Counted from the stretch's first letter, positions 50,798 through 60,358 are shown. The stretch: DNA of 64,000 nt from Halalkalibacillus halophilus DSM 18494 (GCF_000423105.1 NZ_AUHI01000004.1:372001-436000), one strand, 5' to 3'. Numbers and translations are program-made. The notes: generated by a model from the sequence alone, not told the origin.

Positions 50798-52780
50798 CTA
50801 TAGATACTTCTCAAACCAATCAACAATATGGTTTAATCTTTCAATTCTTAAATTTGGTTTACCAGTTCTTGAAAGGTTGTGATCTGAGTCTGGGAATCTT
50901 ACAAATGATGTTTCTTTTCCTTGATACTTTAATGCAATAAATAATTGTTCAGCCTGTTCCATTGGACATCGAAAGTCTTTCTCATTATGTGTAATTAATA
51001 ATGGTGTTTCTACTTGATCTACATATTTTATAGGTGAAAAATCCCAAAGTTTCTGTACATCATTAAATGGAACCTGGATTTGCCAATCAGTAAAGTAATA
51101 ACCGATATCACTTACACCTCTAAAGCTGATCCAATTTGATATACTCCGTTGTGTCACAGCTGCTTTGAAACGATTCGTATGACCAACTATCCAATTTGTC
51201 ATGAATCCACCATAACTTCCACCAGTAACCCCTAAGCGAGATTCATCGACCCAATTATATTGATTTAATACGTAGTCTACTCCATTCATGATATCTTCAT
51301 AGTCACCTTGCCCATAATTTCCTCTGACTGCATCTACGAATGATTGCCCGTAGCTATGACTACCTCGTGGGTTTGTGTATAATACAGCATATCCTTTTGA
51401 AGCTATATACTGCATCTCATGAAAGAAACTATTACCGTAAAACGCATGTGGTCCACCATGAATATTAACCACTAATGGATATGTTTCTTGCTCTTTAAAA
51501 CTAGCTGGTTTCATGAGCCAACCATGCACTACTAGCTGATCACTACTTTCATATTGAATGGGTTCTGGTTGAACAATTTCAACTTCTTCAACGAATTGAT
51601 CATGAAACGAAGTAATTTGCTTCGTTATTCCTTTTCTAACATCTAAAGTGAAAATCTCACCTGGATTAGTAGGTGTGCTAAGCATTAGCAAGGCTGTTTG
51701 TTGCTCTGGAATGATGTCAAATCCATATACATGGCCAACATCTTGCCAAGCAGGGTATATTTCCCCACCGATATTTCCATAGTACAAATGAACATTTCCA
51801 TAATTAGATATAGCGAAATAGTAATCAAAATTACTACTCCAAATAACCGGCTGTAGCACCGCTTGCTGCTGTATATCCGCTACAAGAAAATCCCCCACAG
51901 GAGAATCAATCTCCTCCGTTAAGCAGCTACTAACGCCTGTTGCAAAATCATACAACATTAATTCTGCATGTGTTGCATTTTCAAATTCTCTTCCCATGTG
52001 AACAAACAATACTTTACTCTGATCGGGTGATACAGCAAAGCCACCTACTGCCCCTTCAGGTGTTGGTATCTCTTTTGTTTCGTTTGTTGATACATTTAGC
52101 ACATAAACATTTAAATTAAACTCGAAATCTTGATCTTCCACTTCATCAGTGGAATAAATAAGAGTTTGTTCATCCGTCCAAGTATGAAAATGGAAATTTT
52201 GGTTCCCTTTTAAAAGAAGTTCTGGCTTTTCAGATTTAAGGTCATACAGGTATATTTGTTGAAACTTTTGGTCAATAACACCTGCACCATCAGCTTTATA
52301 TTTCATTCTGTTTATAACAACAGAAGTAGGAAGATCATTATCGTTCTTTTCTTCCTCCTCCTCCTCTTTTTCTAAATGTTCTTTATTTACACTAGTTTGG
52401 ATAGCTAATTGTTGATCATCAGGAGAAAAAGCTGCTTTTACAACACCATTATCAAAATCGGTTACTTTTTTAGCTTCTCCACCTCGAGTAGACATTATAT
52501 AGACTTGATTTTTTTCATTTTCTCTATTAGACAGAAAAAGTATTGACCTACCATCATTAGACCACCTAGGTTGCGAAACCTTTTCTTTTCCGTGCGTCCA
52601 CGATGTGACATTATTTGTTTCTAGATCAAGGTGGTTCAAGCACGAATAGTATTTATTATCACTTTCATTAATCGTTGTTTCGATAAATACAGCTTCTTTT
52701 CCGTTAGGTGCTATTCTCGGGTCAGTAATCGATGAAATGCGATACAGATCTTCTGCTTCCAATTTTCTAGTTTTAGTCAT
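50798..52780 (-). CDS. S9 family prolyl oligopeptidase-type peptidase (acylaminoacyl-peptidase-like)
   Basis: A 660-aa cytoplasmic serine peptidase. The N-terminal ~400 residues are a beta-propeller (TolB/WD-like repeats, e.g. VSQPRWSNDGRSILFLSN), with a Glu-rich insertion near residue 145. The C-terminal alpha/beta-hydrolase domain has NIHGGPHAFYG, the nucleophile GGSYGGFMTNW, the Asp in HNEKDFRCP and the His in DSDHNLSR. It cleaves short peptides or acyl-amino acids. Its relatives in B. subtilis include YuxL. RBS GGAGG. Confidence 0.93.
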   Translation of the reverse strand: MTKTRKLEAEDLYRISSITDPRIAPNGKEAVFIETTINESDNKYYSCLNHLDLETNNVTSWTHGKEKVSQPRWSNDGRSILFLSNRENEKNQVYIMSTRGGEAKKVTDFDNGVVKAAFSPDDQQLAIQTSVNKEHLEKEEEEEEKNDNDLPTSVVINRMKYKADGAGVIDQKFQQIYLYDLKSEKPELLLKGNQNFHFHTWTDEQTLIYSTDEVEDQDFEFNLNVYVLNVSTNETKEIPTPEGAVGGFAVSPDQSKVLFVHMGREFENATHAELMLYDFATGVSSCLTEEIDSPVGDFLVADIQQQAVLQPVIWSSNFDYYFAISNYGNVHLYYGNIGGEIYPAWQDVGHVYGFDIIPEQQTALLMLSTPTNPGEIFTLDVRKGITKQITSFHDQFVEEVEIVQPEPIQYESSDQLVVHGWLMKPASFKEQETYPLVVNIHGGPHAFYGNSFFHEMQYIASKGYAVLYTNPRGSHSYGQSFVDAVRGNYGQGDYEDIMNGVDYVLNQYNWVDESRLGVTGGSYGGFMTNWIVGHTNRFKAAVTQRSISNWISFRGVSDIGYYFTDWQIQVPFNDVQKLWDFSPIKYVDQVETPLLITHNEKDFRCPMEQAEQLFIALKYQGKETSFVRFPDSDHNLSRTGKPNLRIERLNHIVDWFEKYL

Positions 52781-52868
52781 GAAATCCTCCTATTGTTTCT
52801 ATTGCAAATTTTGTTCCACAATAATCTTAGTATAAATTTTCAGAAAAGTCGACAATTTAGCTGATTAT

Positions 52869-55800
52869 TTATAGCTCTATTAATTTTCGATACGTATCTT
52901 CTAATTGAAGATGCAGTTTTTCATTTTCATAAAAAGAGAGTTTTGAGGAAATGATATCTTCTAATTCGTTAGATAATTCTTCAAGAAACTCATTTTGTAT
53001 TTCGTTGAATTTTTCTTTGTAATGGTTGTCGTAAACAGAATTAAAATCTTGGAAAACCTTTTGAATACTTGGTTTTAAATCACTATCTATTTGATTAAAC
53101 AATTCCTTAACCTTACGATCCTGGAAAAAATCTTTTTTGTTTTTAAACATTTTAGCATACATCGATATTTGTTCCTGATTCATTACAGTAATTGAATTGG
53201 AATACGATGCTTGTTGAATTTCTCCGATTGGAAAGGAAAAGTTAGTGAAATTTGTGTTGTCTCTTATAAAATCATTTATGAACTTTTCCATATTAGATAT
53301 GCTTTTTTCTAAATGATAATCAAGTAAGATGTTGATCTCTTGAAATTCCTTGTTTAGTCGTTCATGTAAAGTAGCTAGCAGCTCTTTAATTGCCATTCTT
53401 AATTCTTCTTGTCCTTTTTTCCCGTTTGATTGGATGGTGGCAGGATTTATGGATTCTTTCATCAGATCTCTTAATTGGATTTGGACACGCTGATTACCGT
53501 AATAGGTAAGCTGATCTGCTTCATTCGAAATTTGTGTTGTATACGTTTTCTGATCTACATTCTTAGCGTGTTGAATAATTTGTTGCGCTTCATTTTTATA
53601 TTGCTCTATTATTTTCTTTTGTTCTGACTCACCTTGTTTTATTTCTTCTAAGGATTGTTTTATATATTGTTTTAATTGCTTTAAACTTTGCTCTAATTCT
53701 TGAACGATAATTTGTTTTAACTCATTTTTTATAAATGATTCAAATTCAATATGGAAAGTTTTAAATTCTTCTGGAGTTGGATTACCTTCCATCAAATCTT
53801 TACTTGAATACGGATAAACTTTCGGTTGTGTTACTCCATAAGCCTTTAACTGTTTGCTTAGATAACTTTCAACCATTTGTAATTCATCGTAAGAAGATGC
53901 AAGGTCTGCTGCATTTAAAATAAAGAACATTTTATTCATTGGAAATGTATCTTTTAAACGACCTAATTGCAATAAAAATTCTCTGTCTGCTCGTGCAAAA
54001 GCATGATTGAAATAATTCAGGTAAACAATTGCATCAGAATTTTTCACATAATGCATCGCTACATTTGTGTGTCTCGCATGAATAGAATCTGCCCCCGGAG
54101 TATCAACAAGTGTAATTCCCTGTCTTGTTAATTCACAATCATAATAAACCGTTATTTCCTCCACGAAGCAAGAACGATTCTCCTGGGTAACATATTTCTG
54201 GAATTCACTTACATTAACTGTAATGTTTTTTTCAAGTAGTGATTGCATATCTTCATATCCACTAACAAAGGCAGATATAAAGGAACTATTCGTTCTCGAT
54301 AAATTCGCTTCCCATTTCTTTTTGTTTTTCTTAGCAAACTGAAAAATTTCCTCAAGAGTCGTAAACTCCTCCTCAATCAGTTTAGAAAACAATTGGTTCA
54401 ATTGGTATTTCAAATCTTCGGAATGTTTAAGTCTTACTAAAACCTCACCATGTGCATGCTTTTCATCAGGTGGAGCAATTTTATTAATCGCTGCAGTTGT
54501 CGGGTTTGGTGAAACAGGTAAAATTTCTTCCCCAATCCAAGCGTTTGCGAATGAAGATTTACCAGCACTAAATGCGCCGAACAAGGCGACGGTATAAGTC
54601 ATATTGGAAACTTTATTAACTTGTTGTTCGATTCTCTTTTTAAATTTGTCTAAAAATGAATAAGGTTTAATTTCTGTTAGCGTAGTATTTGCTGAAGATA
54701 CAATTTTTTCGATGGATAAACTTTGTATCTCTCCAATATTCTGGTTTTGTTCTGTTGTTGCCTCTTCTTCTCGTTCATCAAAATCTTTTATGTGCTCCTC
54801 AAGATTTAATTGTTCACGCTTATTTTGCTTATCCTTAAGCTGAGAGTAAACCTCGCTCACATTTATATTAGAATTATCAAAAATTTCGGAAGTTAGTTGC
54901 CTTTTTTTCTGTTCTACCTTTTTTTTATGAGCTTGCGATGATTCTATTCTCTTTATTTCCTCTGTCAGATGTTGTTGATTACTTTCTAAGTCATTGATTT
55001 CATTTTCATGTAGCGAATGGATCTCCCTTGTAATCTCTGAAATGAGCGGATAAAGGATATTTTTAGTAATCTTTTCGATTTCATTATGAAGCTGATCCGC
55101 ATACAACAATACATATTCTCCATTAACTTCGGCTGATGTATTTATTACACGTTTTATATCTTCGCTAGAAAGTTTTATTTCTAGATTTTGTATTTTATTT
55201 TGAATTTCATTATTTCTTACATCATGTTGACCGACTTCGCTAGCTAACCAGTCTCTGAATTGCCAGGTTAGTTGAACTTGTATTTGTTTATTCAACGCTT
55301 CTAAAAAAGCTGATTCACGTTCCATTTTTTCTTCTTCTGTTTTCTTTTTAGTGAACAAGGTTCCTACTTTAAAGCTTTGCTTCGTTGATTCTAAGAATGA
55401 ACGCGCTAACTCTCTCATTTCATGAGTCATCAGATATGCGCTCTTAACATCTTTGGTAATTTTAGTTTTCCAATTTTTAATTAGCTGTTCTTCAAATCCA
55501 TTCCATTCGACTAATCGATTAGAGACCAACGATAATTCATCTTTTAATTTTTGTAACTTTTCTTCATCTAATAGATCCTTTTCAGAAGTATATAACTTTT
55601 CTACACTAGATGAGATCAAGTAATTTATCTCATTTTTAATATTTTGTTGAACGATTGAAGAACTATCAGAAATATGTTTATTAATGAACTCGGTTAGAAC
55701 ATCAAATTCATTTAATTTATTATTCGACTCCTTTAAAGATGTATAAAAAATTCTCTCCGGTTCGATTTGCCATTCTTCACAGCTTTGCAGCAAAGATTGA

Positions 55801-56432
55801 TGATAAACATCAAAAGGGATTTCTGTTTCCTTGTGTTTATCGATTTGATTGACAACAATTACAAAAGGTAGCTTCCTTTCTTGCAGTTGTTTCAAAAACT
55901 TAAAGTTCACTTCGGACTGGACGTGATTATAGTCCATCACATATATAAAGTAATCAATAATATGGACTCTAGATAAAGTACGATTCATCTCTTCATCATC
56001 CGCGGAATCAATTCCCGGAGTATCCATGTATGTTGTATTTAAAAGTTCAGGGAAGTGCTTTTTAATTTTTAATGAGTCAACTTCTGTACCATTTTTAGAA
56101 AGCTTTTTAACAAGTTCAAGGTCAATGTCAGTCGATGTTGCAAATAAATCATTTGAAAAATTATATTCTACTTCCTGTTGACCATTAGTAATTTCAACGA
56201 TATTAGCACTAGTTGGAATTGGGCTGCTAGGTAAAATATCTTGTCCAATCAGGTGGTTAATAAGAGTTGATTTTCCTGCAGAAAAATGTCCAGTAAAACC
56301 AATAACAAAGGAATTATTTTTTTCTTTTTCAAACAAATCAATTAAAATAGACGTCTCTTGAAATAATTCTTTTTTATTTAACCAATTTAATAAATAGTCA
56401 TAATTAATGTTTGTGTTTATTGTATCCTGCAT
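52869..56432 (-). CDS. dynA: DynA-type bacterial dynamin with two GTPase units
   Basis: A 1187-aa protein, an internal duplication of a dynamin-like protein. Unit one: P-loop GHFSAGKST near residue 45, DTPGIDSADD, and NQIDKHK. Unit two: P-loop GAFSAGKSS near residue 615, switch region LPVSPNPTTAAINKI and DTPGADSIHA. Long helical stalk regions follow each GTPase. In B. subtilis DynA (YpbR) tethers and fuses membranes, and supports membrane integrity under phage, antibiotic or pore stress. It is a single-gene unit here. The length matches the family. Confidence 0.95.
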   Translation of the reverse strand: MQDTINTNINYDYLLNWLNKKELFQETSILIDLFEKEKNNSFVIGFTGHFSAGKSTLINHLIGQDILPSSPIPTSANIVEITNGQQEVEYNFSNDLFATSTDIDLELVKKLSKNGTEVDSLKIKKHFPELLNTTYMDTPGIDSADDEEMNRTLSRVHIIDYFIYVMDYNHVQSEVNFKFLKQLQERKLPFVIVVNQIDKHKETEIPFDVYHQSLLQSCEEWQIEPERIFYTSLKESNNKLNEFDVLTEFINKHISDSSSIVQQNIKNEINYLISSSVEKLYTSEKDLLDEEKLQKLKDELSLVSNRLVEWNGFEEQLIKNWKTKITKDVKSAYLMTHEMRELARSFLESTKQSFKVGTLFTKKKTEEEKMERESAFLEALNKQIQVQLTWQFRDWLASEVGQHDVRNNEIQNKIQNLEIKLSSEDIKRVINTSAEVNGEYVLLYADQLHNEIEKITKNILYPLISEITREIHSLHENEINDLESNQQHLTEEIKRIESSQAHKKKVEQKKRQLTSEIFDNSNINVSEVYSQLKDKQNKREQLNLEEHIKDFDEREEEATTEQNQNIGEIQSLSIEKIVSSANTTLTEIKPYSFLDKFKKRIEQQVNKVSNMTYTVALFGAFSAGKSSFANAWIGEEILPVSPNPTTAAINKIAPPDEKHAHGEVLVRLKHSEDLKYQLNQLFSKLIEEEFTTLEEIFQFAKKNKKKWEANLSRTNSSFISAFVSGYEDMQSLLEKNITVNVSEFQKYVTQENRSCFVEEITVYYDCELTRQGITLVDTPGADSIHARHTNVAMHYVKNSDAIVYLNYFNHAFARADREFLLQLGRLKDTFPMNKMFFILNAADLASSYDELQMVESYLSKQLKAYGVTQPKVYPYSSKDLMEGNPTPEEFKTFHIEFESFIKNELKQIIVQELEQSLKQLKQYIKQSLEEIKQGESEQKKIIEQYKNEAQQIIQHAKNVDQKTYTTQISNEADQLTYYGNQRVQIQLRDLMKESINPATIQSNGKKGQEELRMAIKELLATLHERLNKEFQEINILLDYHLEKSISNMEKFINDFIRDNTNFTNFSFPIGEIQQASYSNSITVMNQEQISMYAKMFKNKKDFFQDRKVKELFNQIDSDLKPSIQKVFQDFNSVYDNHYKEKFNEIQNEFLEELSNELEDIISSKLSFYENEKLHLQLEDTYRKLIEL

Positions 56433-56468
56433 AAATTTAGCTCCTATGTAGTAGTTCTTTTAATATAA

Positions 56469-56508
56469 AAAAGGGCTGAATTTAATCTTGCATCCAGCCC
56501 TTTTGGTT
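56469..56508 (-). terminator. terminator after the ferredoxin gene
   Basis: AAAAGGGCTG/CAGCCCTTTT with a 16-nt loop, T-rich tail on the minus strand. Confidence 0.8.
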
Positions 56509-56512
56509 CCTT

Positions 56513-56749
56513 CTATTCTTGGAAGTACTTGCGATTTATTTCAATGTACTCTTTTTCTTCTTCAGGTAGTTCATCTTCATGATATATTGCTTCTACTGGG
56601 CAGACTGCTTCACATGCTCCACAATCAATACAAATATCTGGATCTATATAGAACATGTCTTTTCCTTCTTCAATGCAGTCAACCGGACAAACTTCAACAC
56701 ATTCTCCTGCTTTTTCTTCTTTACAAGGTGATGAAATAATGAATGCCAA
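56513..56749 (-). CDS. ferredoxin, 7Fe/8Fe type
   Basis: A 78-aa electron carrier. The first cluster Cys set is C9...C17-x3-C21 P with a further Cys at 25; the second is ICIDCGACEAVCPVEAI. The pattern C-x7-C-x3-C-x3-C fits a [3Fe-4S] or [4Fe-4S] plus a [4Fe-4S] cluster (bacterial 7Fe ferredoxin, FdxA type). The acidic C-terminal half (HEDELPEEEKEYIEI) is normal for ferredoxins. RBS GGAGG. Confidence 0.92.
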   Translation of the reverse strand: MAFIISSPCKEEKAGECVEVCPVDCIEEGKDMFYIDPDICIDCGACEAVCPVEAIYHEDELPEEEKEYIEINRKYFQE

Positions 56750-56891
56750 GTTAACCCCTCCTTTATTTATGTGTATAAATTTATCATATCATTATTTTTG
56801 GAGATTAACCATGTATATCAACAAATTCAATACACATTTCCTTAGATTTTCTGATAAAAAGAATGCTCATAAGTTACAAAAGTAAGATGTT

Positions 56892-57491
56892 TTAAAGTTT
56901 ATCATACCATTCTTTTGCTTGGTCAACTTCTCTTCTAGTTAATTGATGCCCTTGATTTTCCCAAAAAATCTCAACAGATGCACCATTAGATTCAAGTAGT
57001 TCTTTTAAATCTTCTGATTCCTGTTTAGGGCAAATCGGATCATTTTCACCTGCACCTATAAACACAGGTAGTTGATCTAAGTTAGGTAATTCAATCCCAC
57101 GTCTTGGAACCATTGGGTGGAATAGCATAGCACCTTTTAACGTATTTTCATAGTGAAATAATAAACTTCCCGCAATATTAGCACCGTTTGAATAGCCAAT
57201 TGCATATACTTGTTTTCTGTCAAATTGGTATTCATTACTTTTAGCTTCTATGAAGTTATTCAGCTCTTCTGTGCGCTCAATTAAATCTTCTTCATCAAAC
57301 ACACCTTCTGCTAATCGCTTAAAAAAACGGTTCATGCCATTTTCATCAACGGAACCTCTAACACTAAGAACATTTGCTTCAGGATCAATCATTTCAGCCA
57401 ATGGTAACAAATCTTCCTCTGTTCCACCTGTTCCATGAAGTAATAAAAATGTCGGCTTATTTGTTTTTCCTTGTTTAAATATATATTCCAT
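56892..57491 (-). CDS. alpha/beta hydrolase, carboxylesterase MhqD/YodD family
   Basis: A 199-aa esterase. FLLLHGTGGTEEDLLPLA carries the oxyanion-hole region, GYSNGAN the nucleophile Ser, AGENDPICP the Asp and ENQGHQLTR the His of the catalytic triad. It belongs to the phospholipase/carboxylesterase group that includes MhqD, which in B. subtilis responds to quinones. No MhqR operator was recognised here, so quinone regulation is not claimed. Confidence 0.9.
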   Translation of the reverse strand: MEYIFKQGKTNKPTFLLLHGTGGTEEDLLPLAEMIDPEANVLSVRGSVDENGMNRFFKRLAEGVFDEEDLIERTEELNNFIEAKSNEYQFDRKQVYAIGYSNGANIAGSLLFHYENTLKGAMLFHPMVPRRGIELPNLDQLPVFIGAGENDPICPKQESEDLKELLESNGASVEIFWENQGHQLTRREVDQAKEWYDKL

Positions 57492-57606
57492 AATATGAAT
57501 CCTCCTAAATATTTATCTTGAATTCAAACTAATTATAAGATATATGCAGAATAGTTTCAATGAAATGAATTATTAACATATAGAATTACCTCAAGCCTGT
57601 CTAGTT

Positions 57607-57643
57607 AAAACAGCTTCTGAACCTTTAAGATCAGAAGCTGAAT
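57607..57643 (-). terminator. terminator after the DUF6501 gene
   Basis: CAGCTTCTGA/TCAGAAGCTG with a 10-nt loop, TTTTAAC on the minus side. Confidence 0.7.
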
Positions 57644-57647
57644 CTAC

Positions 57648-57851
57648 TTATAACTCTTTAAAATAATCTTTTAAAAATCCACCCATTTTACCTAAGTCAT
57701 CGATTACAAAGTAAAACTCTTCTGTTTCATTTTTTACATCATAAACCTTGCCAGGTGTTAGAGTGTTTTCTACAGTGAATTTTTTCGCATTAACATTTGT
57801 ACATTCAATCTGTTTTAGTGCGTTGTTGTTTTCCCATGTTAAGTGAATCAT
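57648..57851 (-). CDS. DUF6501 family small protein
   Basis: A 67-aa soluble protein. It begins MIHLTWENNNALKQIECT and has LTPGKVYDVKNETEEFYFVID and GGFLKDYF, the pattern of a small bacillar family of unknown function. It starts 20 bp after the msrAB stop on the same strand, so it may be the last gene of the yppG-like/msrAB unit. Confidence 0.75.
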   Translation of the reverse strand: MIHLTWENNNALKQIECTNVNAKKFTVENTLTPGKVYDVKNETEEFYFVIDDLGKMGGFLKDYFKEL

Positions 57852-57871
57852 AGTTATATCTCCTTCAATAA

Positions 57872-58825
57872 TTACTCAAATAGTAATTTGTATTTTCCGT
57901 ACCCATTTTCATCTAAACGATCTTTAGGAATGAATTTTAATGCTGCAGAATTAATGCAATAACGAGCTCCGCCAGTTTCTTGTGGACCATCATCAAAAAC
58001 ATGACCTAAATGTGAGTCAGCATGTCCACTTCTTACTTCTAATCTTCTCATACCATGAGATGTATCCAGTATTTCCTCTAGAGGGGCAATAGGTTTCGTG
58101 AAGCTTGGCCAACCACAACCCGCATCATATTTATCTGTTGAAGAGAATAGCGGTTCACCACTAACAATATCGACATAGATTCCATCTTCTTCATGGTCCC
58201 AATATTCATTTCTAAAAGCAGGCTCTGTAGCGTCTTCTTGGGTAACCTTATATTGCATGTCATTAAGATTCTCTTGCAAGTTCTTTTTATGATGGTCATT
58301 ACCCCAATATTGTTCGATAAATGCTTTGCGGCCTGATCCCTTTTTATACATCTTGTAGTGAAGAGCATTTTTTTTATAATAATCTTGATGTGATTCTTCC
58401 GCTGGCCAAAAAGTAGCTGCCTCTCTTATATCGACCACAATCGGTTTTTGAAATAAATTTTGTTCTTCCACTACCTTCTTAGATTGAGTAGCCAACTCCT
58501 GTTGATGTTGATCGTGATAAAAGATAGCTGGCTTATACGATTCTCCGCGATCATTAAATTGACCGCCATCATCAGTAGGATCAATTTGTTGCCAAAAAAC
58601 TTCTAGTAATTGAGAGTAAGGGAAAATTTCCGGATCATACGTGATTTGAACAGCTTCCAAATGTCCGGTTTCATTACTGCAAACTTCTTCGTAAGTGGGA
58701 TTGGTAGTATGGCCACCTGTATATCCAGACACAATCGACTCGATTCCAGGACGTCGATCGAAAGGTTCTACCATACACCAAAAACATCCTCCAGCAAACG
58801 TTGCTTTCTTTAAAGAATTACTCAT
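57872..58825 (-). CDS. msrAB: bifunctional methionine sulfoxide reductase MsrAB
   Basis: A 317-aa fusion. MsrA (1-165): catalytic Cys14 in TFAGGCFWCMVEPF and QIDPTDDGGQFNDRG. MsrB (~185-317): YDAGCGWPSFTKPI, GHADSHLGHVFDDGP and the catalytic Cys in GARYCINSAALKF. It reduces both S- and R-methionine sulfoxide. The zinc CxxC pairs found in many MsrB proteins are not seen. B. subtilis has separate yppP and yppQ genes at the equivalent locus; here they are joined. Confidence 0.95.
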   Translation of the reverse strand: MSNSLKKATFAGGCFWCMVEPFDRRPGIESIVSGYTGGHTTNPTYEEVCSNETGHLEAVQITYDPEIFPYSQLLEVFWQQIDPTDDGGQFNDRGESYKPAIFYHDQHQQELATQSKKVVEEQNLFQKPIVVDIREAATFWPAEESHQDYYKKNALHYKMYKKGSGRKAFIEQYWGNDHHKKNLQENLNDMQYKVTQEDATEPAFRNEYWDHEEDGIYVDIVSGEPLFSSTDKYDAGCGWPSFTKPIAPLEEILDTSHGMRRLEVRSGHADSHLGHVFDDGPQETGGARYCINSAALKFIPKDRLDENGYGKYKLLFE

Positions 58826-59272
58826 TTAATCACTCCGTTCATAAGGGTCTTTTATGAATAGTTTAGGACTTGGCAAAGTATTGCCATGCCGGTCTACTTG
58901 TTTTACGTTTGTTTCTTTTTTAGTAGTAGCATGCTTAGAAAGTATTTGTTCGTTACCTACTTTTTCCTTAATTGAATCACTTACTTCATCATCATCTTTT
59001 TCTGCCATCAATTTTACCATATCTATAATTAACGGTGCATGTTTCACGATTGGCGCATATTGCTTCCATATAGGTAACAGTTGTTGAACCATGTATAACG
59101 TTTTTTGGATATGGTCTAATGTACTATCAATATTCGCTCCTCCATATGGTCCTACAGGATATGGATTAGGGTTAAATATTTTTTTCACATGATCAATAAT
59201 TGGTATGCCTTTTTTTCCTCCACCTTTAAACGGATGGGAAAATTGTTGTTGGTTTGGTTGAACAGGGAACAT
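58826..59272 (-). CDS. YppG/YqfQ-like protein
   Basis: A 148-aa hydrophilic protein. The Gln/Pro-rich N-terminus (MFPVQPNQQQFSHPFKGG), a Gly/Pro stretch (NPNPYPVGPYGG), a central helical region and the C-terminal LPSPKLFI motif resemble YppG/YqfQ-type coat-associated proteins of bacilli. The neighbourhood (msrAB, yozE, dfrA, thyA) agrees with the B. subtilis ypp region. The stop abuts the msrAB start. The family assignment is moderate. Confidence 0.6.
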   Translation of the reverse strand: MFPVQPNQQQFSHPFKGGGKKGIPIIDHVKKIFNPNPYPVGPYGGANIDSTLDHIQKTLYMVQQLLPIWKQYAPIVKHAPLIIDMVKLMAEKDDDEVSDSIKEKVGNEQILSKHATTKKETNVKQVDRHGNTLPSPKLFIKDPYERSD

Positions 59273-59361
59273 AAATTACACCTCTTTTTTTCGGGCTTAT
59301 ATACCATACGTTAGATCGAGTAGTTTGGTATAGGCCCCTTCCCTATACAATGAAAAGTTGG

Positions 59362-60027
59362 TTAGAGATTACACCATTCGATTGTTTGTTGATAATGCAG
59401 TTGTAGATACTTATTTGTTTGGCTAAAAGGATTACTCTCAAAAAAACCTCTATGAGCCGCTAACGGACTAGGGTGTGGAGCATGGACAATTCGATGCCTA
59501 TTCGTATTAATTAGATTCTGCCTACTTAATGCATTCTTCCCCCATAAAATAAAGACAACGCTTTCCTTCCGCTCACTAATTTGTTCAATCACTGTATTAG
59601 TGAACTCTTGCCAACCAATGTGTTGGTGTGAATTAGGCTTACCTTCTTCAACTGTTAAGGAAGTGTTTAACAACAATACTCCCTGCTTCGCCCAATTAGA
59701 TAAATCGCCATGGTCTGGTATTTGGCAGCCTACATCTTGCTGAAGTTCTTTATATATATTTCTGAGAGAAGGAGGAATCTTCATTCCACGATTTACGCTG
59801 AAACTTAAACCATTTGCTTGACCAATTCCGTGATAAGGATCTTGTCCGAGTATAACTACTTTTACTTGTTCGAAAGGTGTTAATTGAAATGCGCGAAAAA
59901 TATTATGCTTTTCGGGAAGTATAGTTGAGGTGGTGTACTGTTTCTCTAAATTTGCGATCAATTCTTTAAAATGTGTTTGTTCCGTTTGTACTTTAAGGAC
60001 ATTATACCAATCAGCCGGTAAAAGAAT
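59362..60027 (-). CDS. ung: uracil-DNA glycosylase, apparent AUU start codon
   Basis: A ~221-aa family 1 UDG that removes uracil from DNA. Catalytic Asp is in VVILGQDPYHGIGQANGL; WGKNA, the HPSPLAAHRGF leucine loop and SNPFSQ follow. The family N-terminus is encoded up to LLPADWYNVLKVQ..HFKELIANLE, with the typical DW near residue 6. No ATG, GTG or TTG precedes it in frame after the upstream TAA. The likely starts are ATT at 60027-60025 or 60030-60028, 8 or 5 nt after AGGGG. TTG at 59961 would remove 22 conserved residues and has no RBS. Confidence 0.85.
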   Translation of the reverse strand: MLLPADWYNVLKVQTEQTHFKELIANLEKQYTTSTILPEKHNIFRAFQLTPFEQVKVVILGQDPYHGIGQANGLSFSVNRGMKIPPSLRNIYKELQQDVGCQIPDHGDLSNWAKQGVLLLNTSLTVEEGKPNSHQHIGWQEFTNTVIEQISERKESVVFILWGKNALSRQNLINTNRHRIVHAPHPSPLAAHRGFFESNPFSQTNKYLQLHYQQTIEWCNL

Positions 60028-60220
60028 AATTATTTCCCCTTTCTGAAAGAATTATTTCCCGGGAAAGCGCAGGATATGATGATATTCTCTAGAATTCGCC
60101 TTTGTGTCATAAACTATTTTATAACATTTAATTGAATTTCGTCGAATAGTGTAAAAGCCTATACGCATATTGTGTTATTGGCATACATTAAACTGAACCA
60201 CAACTTAGGAGGAATGAAAA

Positions 60221-60307
60221 ATGAGTAAAGGATATTATGGAGGCTTCACTTTAATTGTAGTACTATTCATTTTACTAATTATTGTCGGTAGTGCTTACGT
60301 TTGCTAA
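60221..60307 (+). CDS. YjcZ family sporulation-associated small membrane peptide
   Basis: A 28-aa peptide, MSKGYYGGFTLIVVLFILLI plus a short tail ending YVC, a single membrane helix with the YGGGFxLIVVLFILLIIVG pattern of the YjcZ family. Homologues are made during sporulation and found in spores. RBS AGGAGG is strong and a terminator follows. It is much shorter than usual gene-calling limits. Confidence 0.88.
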   Translation: MSKGYYGGFTLIVVLFILLIIVGSAYVC

Positions 60308-60326
60308 TTGCCGTACTATAGGAATG

Positions 60327-60358
60327 AAAAAGCCAGGTGAACCCACCTGGCTTTTTTG
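60327..60358 (+). terminator. terminator after the YjcZ gene
   Basis: AGCCAGGTG/CACCTGGCT with a 4-nt loop and T6 tail. Confidence 0.92.

Noticed and set aside
50140..58825. MsrA proteins as further selenoproteins
   Set aside because: Both have normal Cys codons at the catalytic site (GGCFWC) and no in-frame UGA.
59362..59961. ung starting at TTG 59961
   Set aside because: It loses the conserved DW region and lacks an RBS; the upstream frame reads as a normal UDG N-terminus.
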